From positions 38,002,207 through 38,066,206 of the forward strand of contig NC_089852.1 of assembly GCF_036373705.1 (NCBI RefSeq): a stretch of DNA of 64,000 bases, given 5' to 3'. Both the position numbers and the translations under genes were made by a program. Every line of letters starts with the position of its first letter. Position 1 is the first letter of the stretch. The DNA comes from Amia ocellicauda. Its lineage: Eukaryota > Chordata > Actinopteri > Amiiformes > Amiidae. Under the pieces are notes generated by a model. The model worked only from the letters and a program-made list of their open reading frames with translations. It was not told the origin of the DNA and made no database searches. Shown here piece by piece: positions 10,705-23,505 of the stretch.

Positions 10705-13451
10705 ATGGCGGAGCTGGGCGCGTCGCTGGGGCTGCTGCTGCTGGTCGTGCTGCTCAGCGAGCTGGCGCGGAGGACGGCGAGGAGGCTGCTGGCGGAGAAG
10801 CGGGGCTATGCCGTCTACGCGCTGGAGACCATCTCGACCTTGCAGCTGTGCTTCTGCACCCATGAGCTCAAGCTGCTGGGCGAGGTGGCCAGGGTCGAGC
10901 CGCAGATAGGGCTGACCCTGACCTACCTCATCACGGTGGTGCACGTCTTGACTTTCCGCGGGGCGATCTGCAACCCCTCCGGCGCTCTGGAGCAGGTTTA
11001 CCGGCGGACCCTGAGCAGGACGGGCGCCGCGGCGAGGATTGGCTGTCAGTTTCTGGCAGCTGTGTTGGCACGGTTGTTGGTGCCGCACATCTGGGCACTA
11101 GGGCTCTCGGATTTGCACCTCCGGCATAAACTGCTGGGGTTTCAGTGCATCAGCCCGATCCACGCCACCCTGGCCCAGGCTGCGGCGGTGGAGCTGTGCT
11201 GCGCCTTCGCCGTGCAGTCCGCCGTGTCCCACCTGCACAGGGTGGGCGAGAAGTACCGGGTCCACCTGATAGCCGCCGTCATCACAACGCTGGTCTATGC
11301 AGGTTGGTTCTGCACATACAATTTTTAAATACCTTTTGCAGATGATATATCTGCTTATTTTACATTGTTGCATGACATCACCATATCACCTCTACCATGA
11401 AATATGCCTTGATTTTCTAATTGTACATTCCAGGTGAATATTAGGGAACAGGATGCTGTCATTGATTAGGTACAAATGTGCAGAAGTGATATTTTTCTGA
11501 GCAGACAACAGATTTTTCTACTTCAAATTCATATATTGTTCTCTATAGGTGAACTGTAGAACTTCAAACAGGATATTTAGAGCTATTCTCTGCAATAAGT
11601 ATGTTGTTAAACAAGTTGTATTTTTTAGGGAGTCACACCCTCTCAGTTAATGCACCTCCGCAAATCCCTGGGGCTCCTCGAGATGTTTTTCTTTGACAGT
11701 CCTGGGTCCTGCTCTTATTTCTTCTTGTAGAGAACAAAATTGACCAGTAATTGCCCACCATGAGCAGGACAGAAGTTGGAATAGTGGGAAAATACATTAG
11801 ACTGTCATGTTTTCTAAACCACTTATTAAAACTGTGTGACTCAGGGTCTGCTTCTTCCAGTTACAAGGAAGTTGAAAGCTTATCCCAGGAAAACGCATCT
11901 GCTGTTTCCGTGAAAAAGTTAATGGCAGTCAAGAATCAATGTGGTTTACTGTTTTGTATTTTGTCCTGGGGGCAAAAGCGTGGCTATTTCTGTCTCTGTA
12001 TCTGCAGAATCAATACTATATGCTCTACACAATATATGCATGGCCACCAAAATCAGCTGGGGGAACATGATATCGGTATATGTGTTGAAATCAGAGGACT
12101 TCCTGAAATGACCAATTCTTTTACAGAGAAGAAGATGATGAAGCCAAACATATTTCACCCAGGTAGCACCGTGTGTCAAACTCAGGGAAGACGTGCGATT
12201 GAAATGGCAGAACTCATGTTTGTCTTGTAGAAGTTAATATATTTTCATATACATCAATATTTAATTCTTCATCCTTTCTTCACTGCTATATATATATATG
12301 TATTTGTGTGTGTGTGTGTGTGTGACACCATGTCTTGTTTTCAAACACAGTCCTGTTCCCTGTCTCTTCTCTCCAGGAGGCAGTGTGACAGGGGCCGTGT
12401 TCAATCCCGCCCTGGCGTTCTCCACTCAGTTCGCCTGCAGTGGTAACACCTTCATGGAGTATTCGTTTGTCTACTGGCTGGGCCCAGTATTGGGTAAGAC
12501 GCACTGACCTCTGCACCAATTCTGTCTCTCAATGTTTTGTGTGTTGTGGGATTGCGATGCAAGTGCTCTAAATTAAATATTTCAATTACAGCCATATTGA
12601 AGACCCTAAATAATATATAAATAAGACAGCAGACATTATTCAGAGAGTGATGCATTCTCAGTTTATTTTTTGGTTGTTATTTTTTGTTAGCAGTTTCTCA
12701 AATTAACGGCTTAATTTAAACACAATTCCAATAGAAACATATTTACGCCTGCCTTCCACAAATGAAAGAACTGCTGTCATTGTTGACTATCTGTCTATGC
12801 TGCTCTTGAGTAGGTAGTGGCCTTTGCCAGTCCTGAGACCGGTCGGTCCAGTGCATGTGATTCCTGCATGGTTTGGTGAATTACTTACACAAAACACTGA
12901 TGTAGAGCAGGGATGTGGTTTGGTAATTACTCTCCATTATTGTATAAGCATGACACTCTAGCTCTAAACTAATAAGCTAATTTTGCTGATGAATTTCAGT
13001 GAAGTGGAGTGGTGTCACACCTACAATTCATGTGAAATCTTGCAGAGCCCTGTTTCTGCATCTGAAGTGTTTTGTTTTGCTCAGATGAAAATCGTGTAAT
13101 CCTCGTTTATTACAATTGCATGCATTGGTGGCTCTGGGCAACAACAGAGTCTCAGTAAAAGAAATAAAAAGGTTTGAGAAGCATTAACTGTTTGTAATTC
13201 TTTGTATAATTCTAGAAATTCTACCTTAACAAATAACTGCTCAGTAAATAAGGACCAATTTATTAACTGCAGGCTGCTTTATTTTATGGGGTGTAGGGTC
13301 TACTCCATTAATGTTCATCTTGTGTTTCCTTTTCTTAGGTATGTCCAGTTCTGTGCTGCTCTTTGATAAAGTCATTCCTCTGTTATCTGGGAAAAGTGGA
13401 GCTGGAAAATACATGGATTTGCCTCACATACAGAATAAAAAGCTAGAGTAA
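10705..13451 (+). CDS. aqp11: Aquaporin-11 (three exons, 275 residues)
   Basis: Coding exons are 10705-11302, 12377-12493 and 13339-13451 (stop TAA), all with GT-AG introns and phase 1 junctions. The start is the first ATG of the conserved protein, in good context (CCGCCATGG). The product is a member of the unorthodox 'superaquaporin' group, which acts as a water/glycerol/peroxide channel in intracellular membranes, notably the endoplasmic reticulum. Visible features are a hydrophobic N-terminus (residues 8-19), the first pore box as NPS at residues 90-92, the second as canonical NPA at 209-211, and the family's conserved cysteine nine residues after that (Cys220). The length fits the family (about 270). 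The first box is usually NPC in AQP11, so NPS is unusual. The introns carry a TA/TG microsatellite but no other gene. Confidence 0.95.
12286..12324. repeat. (TA)n(TG)n microsatellite in aqp11 intron 1
   Basis: About seven TA units, a short interruption and about nine TG units end about 50 bases before the aqp11 exon 2 acceptor. Confidence 0.95.
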
Positions 13452-13669
13452 ATGACCTCCGATTGAGAAGTGCTGAGATCCCAAAGTGTACTGCATTATT
13501 ATTGCAATGGCACTGTGCACTAATGCATTACTTTCAGCACTGCTATTTTAATACAACACTATTCACACATAAATATAATATATCAAGTGGTATATAGTGA
13601 CATAAAAGTGGGACTGGTTAAACTGACATGCACCAGTGTTTTGGTATTTTTAATAGGATATATTTATCA

Positions 13670-13675
13670 AATAAA
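13670..13675 (+). terminator. Polyadenylation signal of aqp11
   Basis: The first AATAAA hexamer with plausible spacing after the stop codon, giving a 3' UTR of about 240 bases. Confidence 0.6.
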
Positions 13676-16600
13676 AGCGATTAATTCTCATGGTGTTCGC
13701 AAATGTTCTGCAACACAAGAGTCTCTAATTTTCCTATTCAATTAACCAAACGGACAACTCATATTTCCATTTCAAAGATATTTCCAACTCTGTACCACAC
13801 AGTGTTGCATGCTACCGTGTGTTCTGTCACAGCTGCAGGAAAACAGGAACAATTCAAAATACTTTCAGAGGCTGACTGGGTTGAATCATCTCAGTGGTCT
13901 GGTTCAAATCCCACTCAAAGCAGAACTGGTTGAGTCTTCAGTTGTGACTTTGAAAATCGAAATGCGAAAGCATTTAAAGGAGCCATTCTTTGAGGGAAAA
14001 GCATGTGTATATACTGCTGGTAAAATTGCAAACCTTGATTGGAATTTAAGTGGCATGACTTTTCAATGCAGCAGTTCTATGTAATTAACATGTTTGTTGT
14101 GGGGGACGGGGTGTTGGTACTGACTTCTTAAATTGTGATTGTAAAGGTGACTGTCAAACTCTCCTGAGCTGGGGAGGGAACGGTCCACTAAAAAGTAATG
14201 GATGGAAAGTCGCTAGCAGCCAAACCAAATTTTCTTCTTGAAGAATTTCTGGTCACATTCAGGGACATTGGAAATGTTGATGCTGTTGCACTTACACTAC
14301 AGGTAGAGGAAGCTGGGAGAACAGGAATGCTGGACCATTCCCTTGACACACGCATGTCCAGGGTAATGAATTTAATCCATTCTTTGAATATTTTCATTTG
14401 AATACACATTCTGGAATGACCAAAATGTAGATTAAATATATAAAACATACACTAGTCTATACATATTATATAAAGTATGTCTAAGGTACATTTAGTAGAA
14501 CAGCACATCACCAAAAGTAGAAGATTGAATCTCAAATGTCTTTTTTCTTTTGGTTAAATATCTCTATACAAACAATCTGAAATGCACATCACAAAACAAT
14601 GAAGGTTAACGTTAAAAGGTTTCCTTGTACCTTTGGAGACACCTCTGGCAATGAATGAAAATGAATGCAATGAAGTACAAGGCAGCAGTGTTCAGATTGT
14701 GGATAAGGAAACAATGAAAGAGAAATGAAGACGGGTGCCTTCAGAGAGAAACTGGAATGAACCCTCTTGAGATGAAGGGGAACTTAGAAATGTGCCAAAA
14801 TGGGGGTTTGTTTTAAACCAGCCTGCATTTATAGTTGCATACCTTACCTCTGCTGTTTCCAAGCTGGTCCTGGAACACTCTTGCATTTTATTTTTGTTCC
14901 AACCTAACTGATTACCTAAGTTAAATTATACTTTGATAAAACAGACAAGTTTTCAGTTGAAAAATACCTATAAAAAGGTCTGATTAAGCATATTAGGAAT
15001 TGTACAAAACCAAATTTAAATTAATTGTTGTGTTGGATGAAATACATTACCTGAGAATTAGACAATTTACTACCCTTGTCTGCATATTCATATATATATT
15101 CAAAAACAAACTTCAATCAGCCAAAAGTCACGAGAACACCAAATAAGTATTGTATCTTAAATGTCTTTAAGAATCATGTTTTCTTTTTTGTCAGTTATGT
15201 ATTTCACTATGAGGTCACAGTAGTGAGTGTTATGCGAATTAAAACATACTATTTGATACAATCAGTGCCTTTCCAGGGTTGACCTATTAAAACTGTCTAT
15301 TGAACTGTCTGTGATGCACAATTATATATGAAATAAAAGTGTTGTTTATGCACTTTATTAGGAGTGGGTAATAATGTTTGAAGTGCTGTATAGATTATAT
15401 TCCCTCAAATCCATTTTCTTGATGAAGCTATGGTTGATGTGAGTGAGAAACACTTTATAAATCCAAAATTAAGATAATCAAAACTTAAAAGTACATCCTC
15501 AGGGGTGGTGTGGGAGGGCGGTACTGTATATAGATAATATATGTTGTGTTCTAAGTATTCCAGAACTTTAGACAATGTTTTCTGAATAATAATGAATAGA
15601 CTCAAACCTTTAGAGGAAAAACTTTACAAAATAATTAATTTTGTATCAATGTATCTGAGGCACTTACTGTCCTAGATGTTAATGAAATATCTCAGAACAT
15701 TTACTTTCAAAACACATGCAGTGACACCTGCACCGTGTACTGAAATTCCTTAGCAAGGACATACAATGAGCCGATCCACAGGGTCGCACAAATGGATCTT
15801 GCCGTGTGGGAGAAACTCAAAACATTTAGAAGTAATAACAAAAATGCAAACGGGGAAAACACTGACGACAATGTGACGCACAGAAGTTATCCGGAAATTA
15901 AAAAATAAGCTATTTGGGAGAAATAAGTAACTTTCAAATCTGCCTTTAAACAATGTAGATTTAAAACAAACACAGTAGTTTGATTCAGTGCACTGTATTA
16001 GTGTAAGGCTGCTGGATTAAATGACTCAGTTTCTCAAAATCCTTTGCAGGTGTAAATCCAAATGAGCCTAAACTAGTTTAACAGCAGGTTTATTTGAAAG
16101 AAGGCTGGCTAATCATTACATTTCTGTGAGTATTACGTAACTCTTAATAGGGGCTAATCCTAAAGTAAATCTGTAGAAAATCCCAGTTTTTGTATCTGTT
16201 CTTGTGAAAGTGCATTTTAATAAAATAGTATGAAACTTTGTAAATCTATAAACCAGACGCTTCTCTGCAGTTTTCAGTAAAGCCTTTTTCTCTATTAACT
16301 ATTAAAGACACTTCAGTGGGTTTAATATTTTCTTTGGATTGATACTCCATGCTTCTATATTTGCGTTGACTGGGTCAACAAATTAATCATTTCCGAGATT
16401 GCACTAACAGTCTCAGTACAGATCTATGAAAAGCCAGGTTCTTTCAAGAAACACATCATAATAGAAGTATTTTCTAAAAGACCAAGGTATGATTTATGAT
16501 TATAAAGAGAGACAGACTATTTGGATTATAATTGAAAAACCTAACACGTCTAAACCACTTACAAGTTAAAAAGAACATTTCTGTGTGAGGTTCAAAACAA

Positions 16601-17040
16601 CATGCCACTTTCATTTACAAAGTTGGAGCATTCTCTTGCTTGGCAGCCAGTTCAGCATGCATTTTTTGGCAGAGCAGACTGCCCAGTTTTGGGGCAGCTC
16701 AATAAGAGGGAACAGAGCGGCGTTTGTGTCCTGCCTGGTCACAGCACATTTCCAGCTCACTTTCGTTTTCCCCAAATTGTCTCCTCGAGAGACACACAAT
16801 CAGATGACTAAGCAGGAGCCAGAGACACAAAAATGGCTTTATACATTAATGAGGGAGGAGATTTATGAATGATTTAACAGTCATCCAGCCGTGAAAGGAC
16901 AGAAATGCAGCCACTTCGAAAAGCAGACCAGCTACACACAACCTGGGAGCAGCAGGACTGGAGAACACTGACCTGCACACATGGACTTACATGAAATAAA
17001 AAAATAAAAATAAAAAATTCAGCAGTATTTACAAAAGCTA
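13676..17040. other. Intergenic region between aqp11 and clns1a (convergent 3' ends)
   Basis: This 3.4-kb stretch separates the tail of aqp11 (+) from the tail of clns1a (-). It is AT-rich. A piece near 14870-14925 (GCTGGTCCTGGAA..., then TTTTGTTCCAACC) resembles one end of the MITE family seen elsewhere in the window. A 68-codon open frame at 14198-14401 has no family I recognise. A tRNA B-box-like GGTTCAAATCC at 13901 lacks a cloverleaf context. Confidence 0.5.
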
Positions 17041-17043
17041 GTT

Positions 17044-17049
17044 TTTATT
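17044..17049 (-). terminator. Polyadenylation signal of clns1a
   Basis: AATAAA on the minus strand, about 270 bases downstream of the start of the last clns1a exon. It sets the probable 3' end near 17025. Confidence 0.65.
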
Positions 17050-17316
17050 GAACAGAGTTCTTACAAAGACAAGGACACCCGTCAGCAGACATGACGGAAA
17101 ACAGTGCTGTTCATGATTCAATTAAAAAAAGAAAAAGCAATAATTTGTTAATAGGCCCTGACGTTTATTAACCCCTTACAGATCAATTAGTTGGTAAATG
17201 CTTTATGCTGGTTACACAGAGAAATTCACGCCAGACCCTCCATTTGAACCTGCGTCGAAGATCTGCCTCCTTTGTGCCATTGTATTAAGTGCTTCAAACA
17301 GCTGGCGATCGTCTCA

Positions 17317-20300
17317 TCTGCAACGGGAGACCAAAGAGGCATTTAGATTTCACTGACTGACCACTAACTGAAACGGGACACATTCTGAATAAACTTGATT
17401 CTGAATTATCAACCAAAAGGGATACGATTTTAGTTCAGATCTGATCAATTCTGGCCCAGTGGTGGACATCCTGCCATCCCCAGTCTAATCAGAATTGAAT
17501 TCACACATACAGAAAGTGAATCCTGAGCATTATGCCTTTCTCCTTGGAGAGGAAGTGTCTCAGGAGTGGCCTCTCTTACCAGTGATCCACGTCAGCGTCC
17601 TCAAACTGCCCCGCAACGGCCGAGCCCGAGTCCACCTCCATCCCATCTGAGAAGAGGAACAGACAGAAGAAATGCAGAGAACCCACCTACACGCACTCTC
17701 ACCCCCACACTGCCCTTCCACTCTGCATTATTGAACAATTAAATCTTGATTAATTTATACAGTGAGGGGAAAAAAGTATTTGATCCCCTGCTGATTTTGT
17801 ACGTTTGCCCACTGACAAAGAAATGATCAGTCTATAATTTTAATGGTAGGTGTATTTTAACAGTGAGAGACAGAATAACAAAAAACGCATTTCAAAAACG
17901 TTATAAATTGATTTGCATGTTAATGAGGGAAATAAGTATTTGATCCCCTATTAATCAGCAAGATTTCTGGCTCCCAGGTGTCTTTTATACAGGTAACGAG
18001 CTGAGATTATGAGCACTCTCTTAAAGGGAGTTCTCCTAATCTCAGCTCGTTACCTGTATAAAAGACACCTGTCCACAGAAGCAATCAATCAGTCAGATTC
18101 CAAACTCTCCACCATGGCCAAGACCAAAGAGCTGTCCAAGGATGTTAGGGACAAGATTGTAGACCTACACAAGGCTGGAATGGGCTACAAGACCATCGCC
18201 AAGCAGCTTGGTGAGAAGGTGACAACAGTTGGTGCGATTATTTGCAAATGGAACACAAAACAACTGTCAGTCTCCCTCGGTCTGGGGCTCCATGCAAGAT
18301 CTCACCTCGTGGAGTTTCAATGATCATGAGAACAGTGAGGAATCAGCCCAGAACTACACGGGAGGATCTTGTTAATGATCTCAAGGCAGCTGGGACCATA
18401 GTCACCAAGAAAACAATTGGTAACACACTACGCCGTGAAGGACTGAAATCCTGCAGCGCCCGCAAGGTCCCCCTGCTCAAGAAAGCACATGTACAGGCCC
18501 GTCTGAAGTTTGCCAATGAACATCTGAATGATTCAGAGGAGAACTGGGTGAAGGTGTTGTGGTCAGAGGAGACCAAAATTGAGCTCTTTGGCATCAACTC
18601 AACTGGCCGTGTTTGGAGGAGGAGGAATGACCCCAAGAACACCATCCCCAGCGTCAAACATGGAGGTGGAAACCGGACAACTGCACCGCATCAAAGGGAC
18701 GATGGACGGGGCCATGTACCGTCAAATCTTGGGTGAGGACCTCCTTCCCTCAGCAAGGGCATTGAAATGGATGGTATTCCAGCATGACAATGACCCAAAA
18801 CACACAGCCAAGGCAACAAAGGAGTGGCTCAAGAAGAAGCACATTAAGGTCCTGGAGTGGCCTAGCCAGTCTCCAGACCTTAATCCCATAGAAAATCTGT
18901 GGAGGGAGCTGAAGGTTCGAGTTGCCAAACGTCAGCCTCGAAACCTTAATGACTTGGAGAGGATCTGCAAAGAGGAGTGGGACAAAATCCCTCCTAAGAT
19001 GTGTGCAAACCTGGTGGCCAACTACAAGAGACGTCTGACCTCTGTGATTGCCAACAAGTGTTTTGCCACCAAGTACTAAGTCGAAGGGGTCAAATACTTA
19101 TTTCCCTCATTAACATGCAAATCAATTTATAACTTTTTTGAAATGCGTTTTTCTGGATTTTTTTGCTGTTATTCTGTCTCTCACTGTTAAAATACACCTA
19201 CCATTAAAATTATAGACTGATCATTTCTTTGTCAATGGGCAAACGTACAAAATCAGCAGGGGATCAAATACTTTTTTCCCTCACTGTAGATGCCTGGATC
19301 AATCAATAAACTGCGTGGTTGCACTAATACCAGCATGTCATTAAAAAATATTTATTTTCAAACCACTCACTCAAAGCAGTGACCTTAAATATATCTAATA
19401 GGTGTCAATTCCTCTTTGGGACAATATCTCAGTGTAATACCAGGGGAGAGGTCAGAATGTGTGCAAGGCTCTTGTTTGCCCCCTTGTGGAAACATGTACA
19501 CAGGAAAAAAGAAACAAACCAGCTGAGATGGTTCTTAAGGTCTTCTCAAAGCACGCTGTCACATGCCCTGAGAAGGGATCTATATTTAAAAAATAATCCG
19601 ATTTTGTTCGGTTGACTAACTTCTAGACTGTTTGCAGTATTTGAGTCTTGGCAGGATAGAATACAGTCAGAGAGGAGAGAAAAAGCAAAAACAAAATGAG
19701 CACAGGATGCCCACAGGCTTAGGGAACAAAACCAAACAGGAAAAGGCAAATCAGAAATGCCCGATAACTAGTAAAAGATAACCTCTGGCTGTAAAACTGG
19801 ACTGAGAGAGAGTGAGAGAGAGAGAGAGAGAGAGGGAGGAAAGATTTGTATGATGGAACAATATGGTGTAAATTACATCCTGGCGCCTGGGCCTTGAGCT
19901 GCATAAACAAAAAAACTTGCCAAACAAGCTTCCTCCTGTGATTACAGGAGAGCCCAAGTGTATCGGCTGTCTGCCGCTGCCTCCTAACTAGGCCCGACTG
20001 TCTCCCGATCCTCTAAAGCACTGAAGGAAGACGCTAGCCCTGTATATGTACAGTAAATGCATCTCCCTCCAATCCCAACCACAAGGTTAGGCACCCCTCC
20101 ATCTGCCCAATCCACACAGTGACACGAGCAGAGCCATGAACCCCCTGAACACAAAAGACCAATCCCATGGCATGACACTGTCCCAACATCAGAAGGGATG
20201 ATGCCACCATAACGGGCTGATAAACTACAAGCCCTGTGGCGAAAAGGGGCCGGGAGATGGCAGTGTGGACTGCCCGTGCCGTACCTTCGAAGTCTGCCGC

Positions 20301-23300
20301 GGTCTCCTCAGTGCGGACGCCAGCCATGTGGTACTGCTGGGCCACGGACTCGGCCAGCATGCCTTCCAGCCGCTCCAGTGTGGCCTGGCCCTCCACCGTC
20401 AGGTGAGACAGGCCCTCCTCGTAGGTGTAAAAGGTTGGCAAGTCAACCTGGCCTTGCTCTGGAGGATTAGAAGCGTATAAAACCATCCGATACATTCAGC
20501 AGAGGTACAGAGTACAACTAAACGCTAGTAAACTGAGGATGATGCAGATGGTTAAGAGTGTGCGGTCAGGATGTAATGAGGAAAAAAAAATAAAAAAATA
20601 AAAGGACAGTGAATGACTTCTTTGACACACTCAGCCAGAGTATCATTAGTGTAGCTCGCCTTAAACAGGAAGTGTTCCCATAATCCTCCACCAGTATTAC
20701 TTTGTAAAAATTAAAGGGAAAACATTTACACAATCTGATAGTTACAAAGAGGTCTTTGAAATAACTTGCTACAATCTTCCCATTGTGTTCCCTAGTAGAG
20801 CAAAGATGTGGCACCATCACTGACTAGCAAATGTGTAGTAGGAAGTGAGGTGTTGTGAGCAATTTCAACTCCCTCAGCTCTGAAACCCACCAGCTTCTTC
20901 AACGTCGTACTCCTCCCCCTCGAAGTCATTGTCCGAGTCGTCGTCCTCCGGGTCGGGGTGCAGTGCCTGGCATTCGCACATCGCGGAGAACATGGGCTCC
21001 ACTGCAACACATCCACAGGGACACAATCAGCTTTTTATATCAAAAGATGGCTACAATACATTTAGTATTTACATTCGGTCTTGGTTTTGCATTCCTTTAT
21101 CAGGGCAGTTCCAATGTTTATTGTGCAGCAGTAGAGGAATTAGAGAAGAACTGTAGGTCATTTCTTTCCTACACTTACGTGCAGCTTTATCACTGGGAAC
21201 AAATCGGATCTCCGTGATGGGATCAGAGTCATCGTCACTGTCGTCGTCTTCCTCCTCCTCCGCTGCTGATGCCTTCTCCTCCATTTCAGACTCCTTCGCC
21301 TCTTCATCTGGAAAGGGTTGACATTAAATAAAAGCCTCTCCTACACAGAGACTAGAAAGAACAAAAGATGCTTGCGTTCCTGTATTTTTTTTTTTTTTTT
21401 TTTTTAATTTCTTTCCACCAATTCTGTGGAGCCACTTTTGTTCCAAACTTCTTATTGGTCTTCTAGAAAAATCCACACAAACTAAGCAGACCTAACAATA
21501 AAGGCCCAGGCCTTCCACCCTACCCTTAGTTTTTACATTTAAGCCACGTGACAAGAAACAAAACTAAAAACACTTTACACTTTTCAAATATTCTACTAGG
21601 AGTGAAGAACTGATTCTTGGTCAACACTGGAAAAACTTGCCCAGGCTAACAAACGTACTCAGACAAACCTACTTAAATCATGGTACTCATGCATGTATAG
21701 AACCATCAATTTATTCATTTATATGGCTGGTTGTCATGCATTTGGGCTTAAGGGGTGCATTAAATCTCATCTAAGCACTGGGGCCTGGCGGAGGGCCCTG
21801 AACACAACAAAGAACTTTTATTTATGGCAAGCACTATCGATCAGTGTGCTGCAAATGTGTGCGCAGCGTGGTTTGAGACGGCTTGGAAGTGCAAGACTCT
21901 CGGGGAAAAGATAATAGTCTCTTTGCCTCTCTCTTGCTGGGACATTCAAACTAGAGCCAGGAGAGTCTCTGTAGCGCACTGTGTACCGCGGAAGTGACGA
22001 GCACAGAATAATAAAACCAGCTACCCCAGCAGACTGGTTTGTGGAAAACAATGAGCTGCTAATACTGCCGGCTAGAGCCGCTGCAAGCTGTGCCGGGCCT
22101 GAAGTCAGCACTGGGCTCCTCTGTACTTTCAAAAACATTTTCTAATGGCACATGCAACCTGGGTGGCATCAAAGGCTTCTACTTCCCTTCATGCCACATC
22201 TTAATTAGTTTCAGGCCGTTAAAAAGAAGAACGATTGAAACTAGACCTGCTGAACGCTCATCTGAGAAGCTTTATTGGACAGAGTGAGGCATGGAGAATA
22301 TGCACAGTTACATGCGGCCAACATTGTGGTAAACCGATAAAACATTCTACAGATTTCATGACTTATGTACGCATTCTGCCGCACATAACAGTCCTTAAGC
22401 TTGTGGTCGGAAAAGCAGACTAGAGTTGGCAGATAATGACTCCAGCCTGTGGAAACTGCTGTCCTAAACAGTCCTAAGGAGAGTGCTGCTCTGGCATGAG
22501 CGCACAGAGATCACACCTTCTGCAATTTCACATCACACAATGACCAGAAGAGAGGCTGCGATTGGTCAGTCCTGCCCTAGCCCCGAGGTGCTATCACTGC
22601 ATAACATCACAAACCAAATACCAGCCCCATGCAAACCTTCCCTCTAATAAACTAGATGGATATATACATGTGCTGCCACAAACATACTGTCCAAAACCAG
22701 TTAACACAAACTGCACACATTGTTCTTTTTGTTTTGTTTTTTAAGTGAGACTGAGAAACTGGAATACAAGTTTACTCTATTACATTTTAGTATGACAGGG
22801 TAAGACCAGCGCTTCAGTTTGAGAAGGGCAGATAAAGGAGTCTGACCTGGGCCCTGGATAAGCCCTAATTTCAGACACAGCAGTACTGCCTTACCGTCCA
22901 GTTTGGCGTTGACCATGACGTACAGGTGCTCCTGCGGATAGGCACTCAGGTCCCGGGAAATGGCGTGCAGGCTGATGGAGGGGTACTCCAGGGAAAAGCC
23001 CATCCCTGACCCGTCGAACCACGACAGGCGACTGACAAAAAACACATTTACATTAGAGATGCACACCATGCATTCTTCGGAAACATCAGTTTCATTGTCA
23101 AACACTTGCATTAGAAAATGAAGAATATGAGTATTTACACTAATACTAGGCACGGTATGTTTAAAGGTAGTTCATTTAACACGCTGTAGTTAAATGCTGC
23201 CGGTCTGGACTCCGTTCATGCTCGTCATTCACACCTGTGGATATCTGCACTACACATACATGTAACAACAAAACAGCAATTGCGTTACATACTAGGACCG

Positions 23301-23505
23301 TGCTAAATGCCCTGTTTCCAACGACACGAGTGTATCCTGCATCATTACAAAGCCAAGTGAACTCCTCTATGCATGTGCACACTTACGTTTCTGCAACGAA
23401 GAGGGTCCCGGAGCCGAGTCCCTTGCCGTCCAGGACCACCGTGGTCTCCGCCTGCTGGTGCCGGACCCCCTCGCTGGGCGGGGAGACGTTTTTGAGTAAA
23501 ACCAT
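17317..23505 (-). CDS. clns1a: pICln, chloride nucleotide-sensitive channel 1A / methylosome subunit (245 residues)
   Basis: Exons on the minus strand are 23387-23505, 22895-23031, 21179-21307, 20891-21001, 20285-20458 and 17580-17646, then a last exon starting at 17317. The stop codon is split: TG at the end of exon 6 plus A from exon 7. The protein starts [14 protein letters not shown]. It has the split PH-like fold typical of pICln ([41 protein letters not shown]), interrupted by an acidic loop ([24 protein letters not shown]), and ends in the conserved tail QFEDADVDH. pICln binds Sm proteins, presents them to the PRMT5/WDR77 methylosome and holds them for SMN-driven snRNP assembly in the cytoplasm; the older chloride channel role is doubtful. 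Human length is about 237. Intron 5-6 carries a Tc1 transposon. Confidence 0.96.
17975..18073. repeat. Long inverted repeat (hairpin) inside the Tc1 element
   Basis: The arms begin CCAGGTGTCTTTTATACAGG and end with its complement CCTGTATAAAAGACACCTG. Each is about 47 bases, with only a few mismatches and almost no loop. It lies just upstream of the transposase start and contains TATAAAA, which may serve as its promoter. Confidence 0.85.
18114..19079 (+). pseudogene. Inactive Tc1 transposase
   Basis: The frame opens at ATG 18114 ([22 protein letters not shown], the paired-like DNA-binding domain). It is shifted near 18255 by a small deletion, continues in another frame to about 18675, then after a second, larger deletion returns to the first frame until TAA at 19077-19079. 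The deletion removes the region between the first and second catalytic blocks. The first catalytic aspartate (normally WSDET) reads as glutamate here (WSEET). The second aspartate (HDNDPKHTA) and the last acidic residue ([10 protein letters not shown]) remain. These changes together make it non-functional. Confidence 0.93.
19287..20284. other. Remainder of clns1a intron 5
   Basis: Intron sequence between the Tc1 element and exon 5 of clns1a. It contains a (GA)n run at about 19804-19835 and no gene that I can support. Confidence 0.6.

Larger units (their letters stand above)
17760..19286 (+). mobile_element. Tc1-type DNA transposon (1527 bp) in the last coding intron of clns1a
   Basis: The ends CAGTGAGGG.../...CCCTCACTG are inverted repeats flanked by TA on both sides (17758-17759 and 19287-19288), the target duplication of Tc1/mariner elements. 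Long subterminal inverted repeats contain 'AGTATTTGATCCCCTGCTGATTT' and its complement. Internally, 17975-18073 is a near-perfect palindrome. The sequence is very close to a Tc1 family I recall from many ray-finned fishes and lampreys, which has been explained by horizontal transfer. The transposase inside is broken, so this copy cannot move itself. Confidence 0.95.

Noticed and set aside
13901-13911. GGTTCAAATCC resembling a tRNA B box
   Set aside because: No matching acceptor stem or cloverleaf can be folded around it and the A-box-like CTCAGTGG lies too close, so it is not a tRNA gene.
14198-14401. 68-codon open frame (MDGKSLAAKPNFLLEEF...)
   Set aside because: It looked somewhat protein-like but has no family I recognise, no supporting splice sites and an equally long frame on the other strand.
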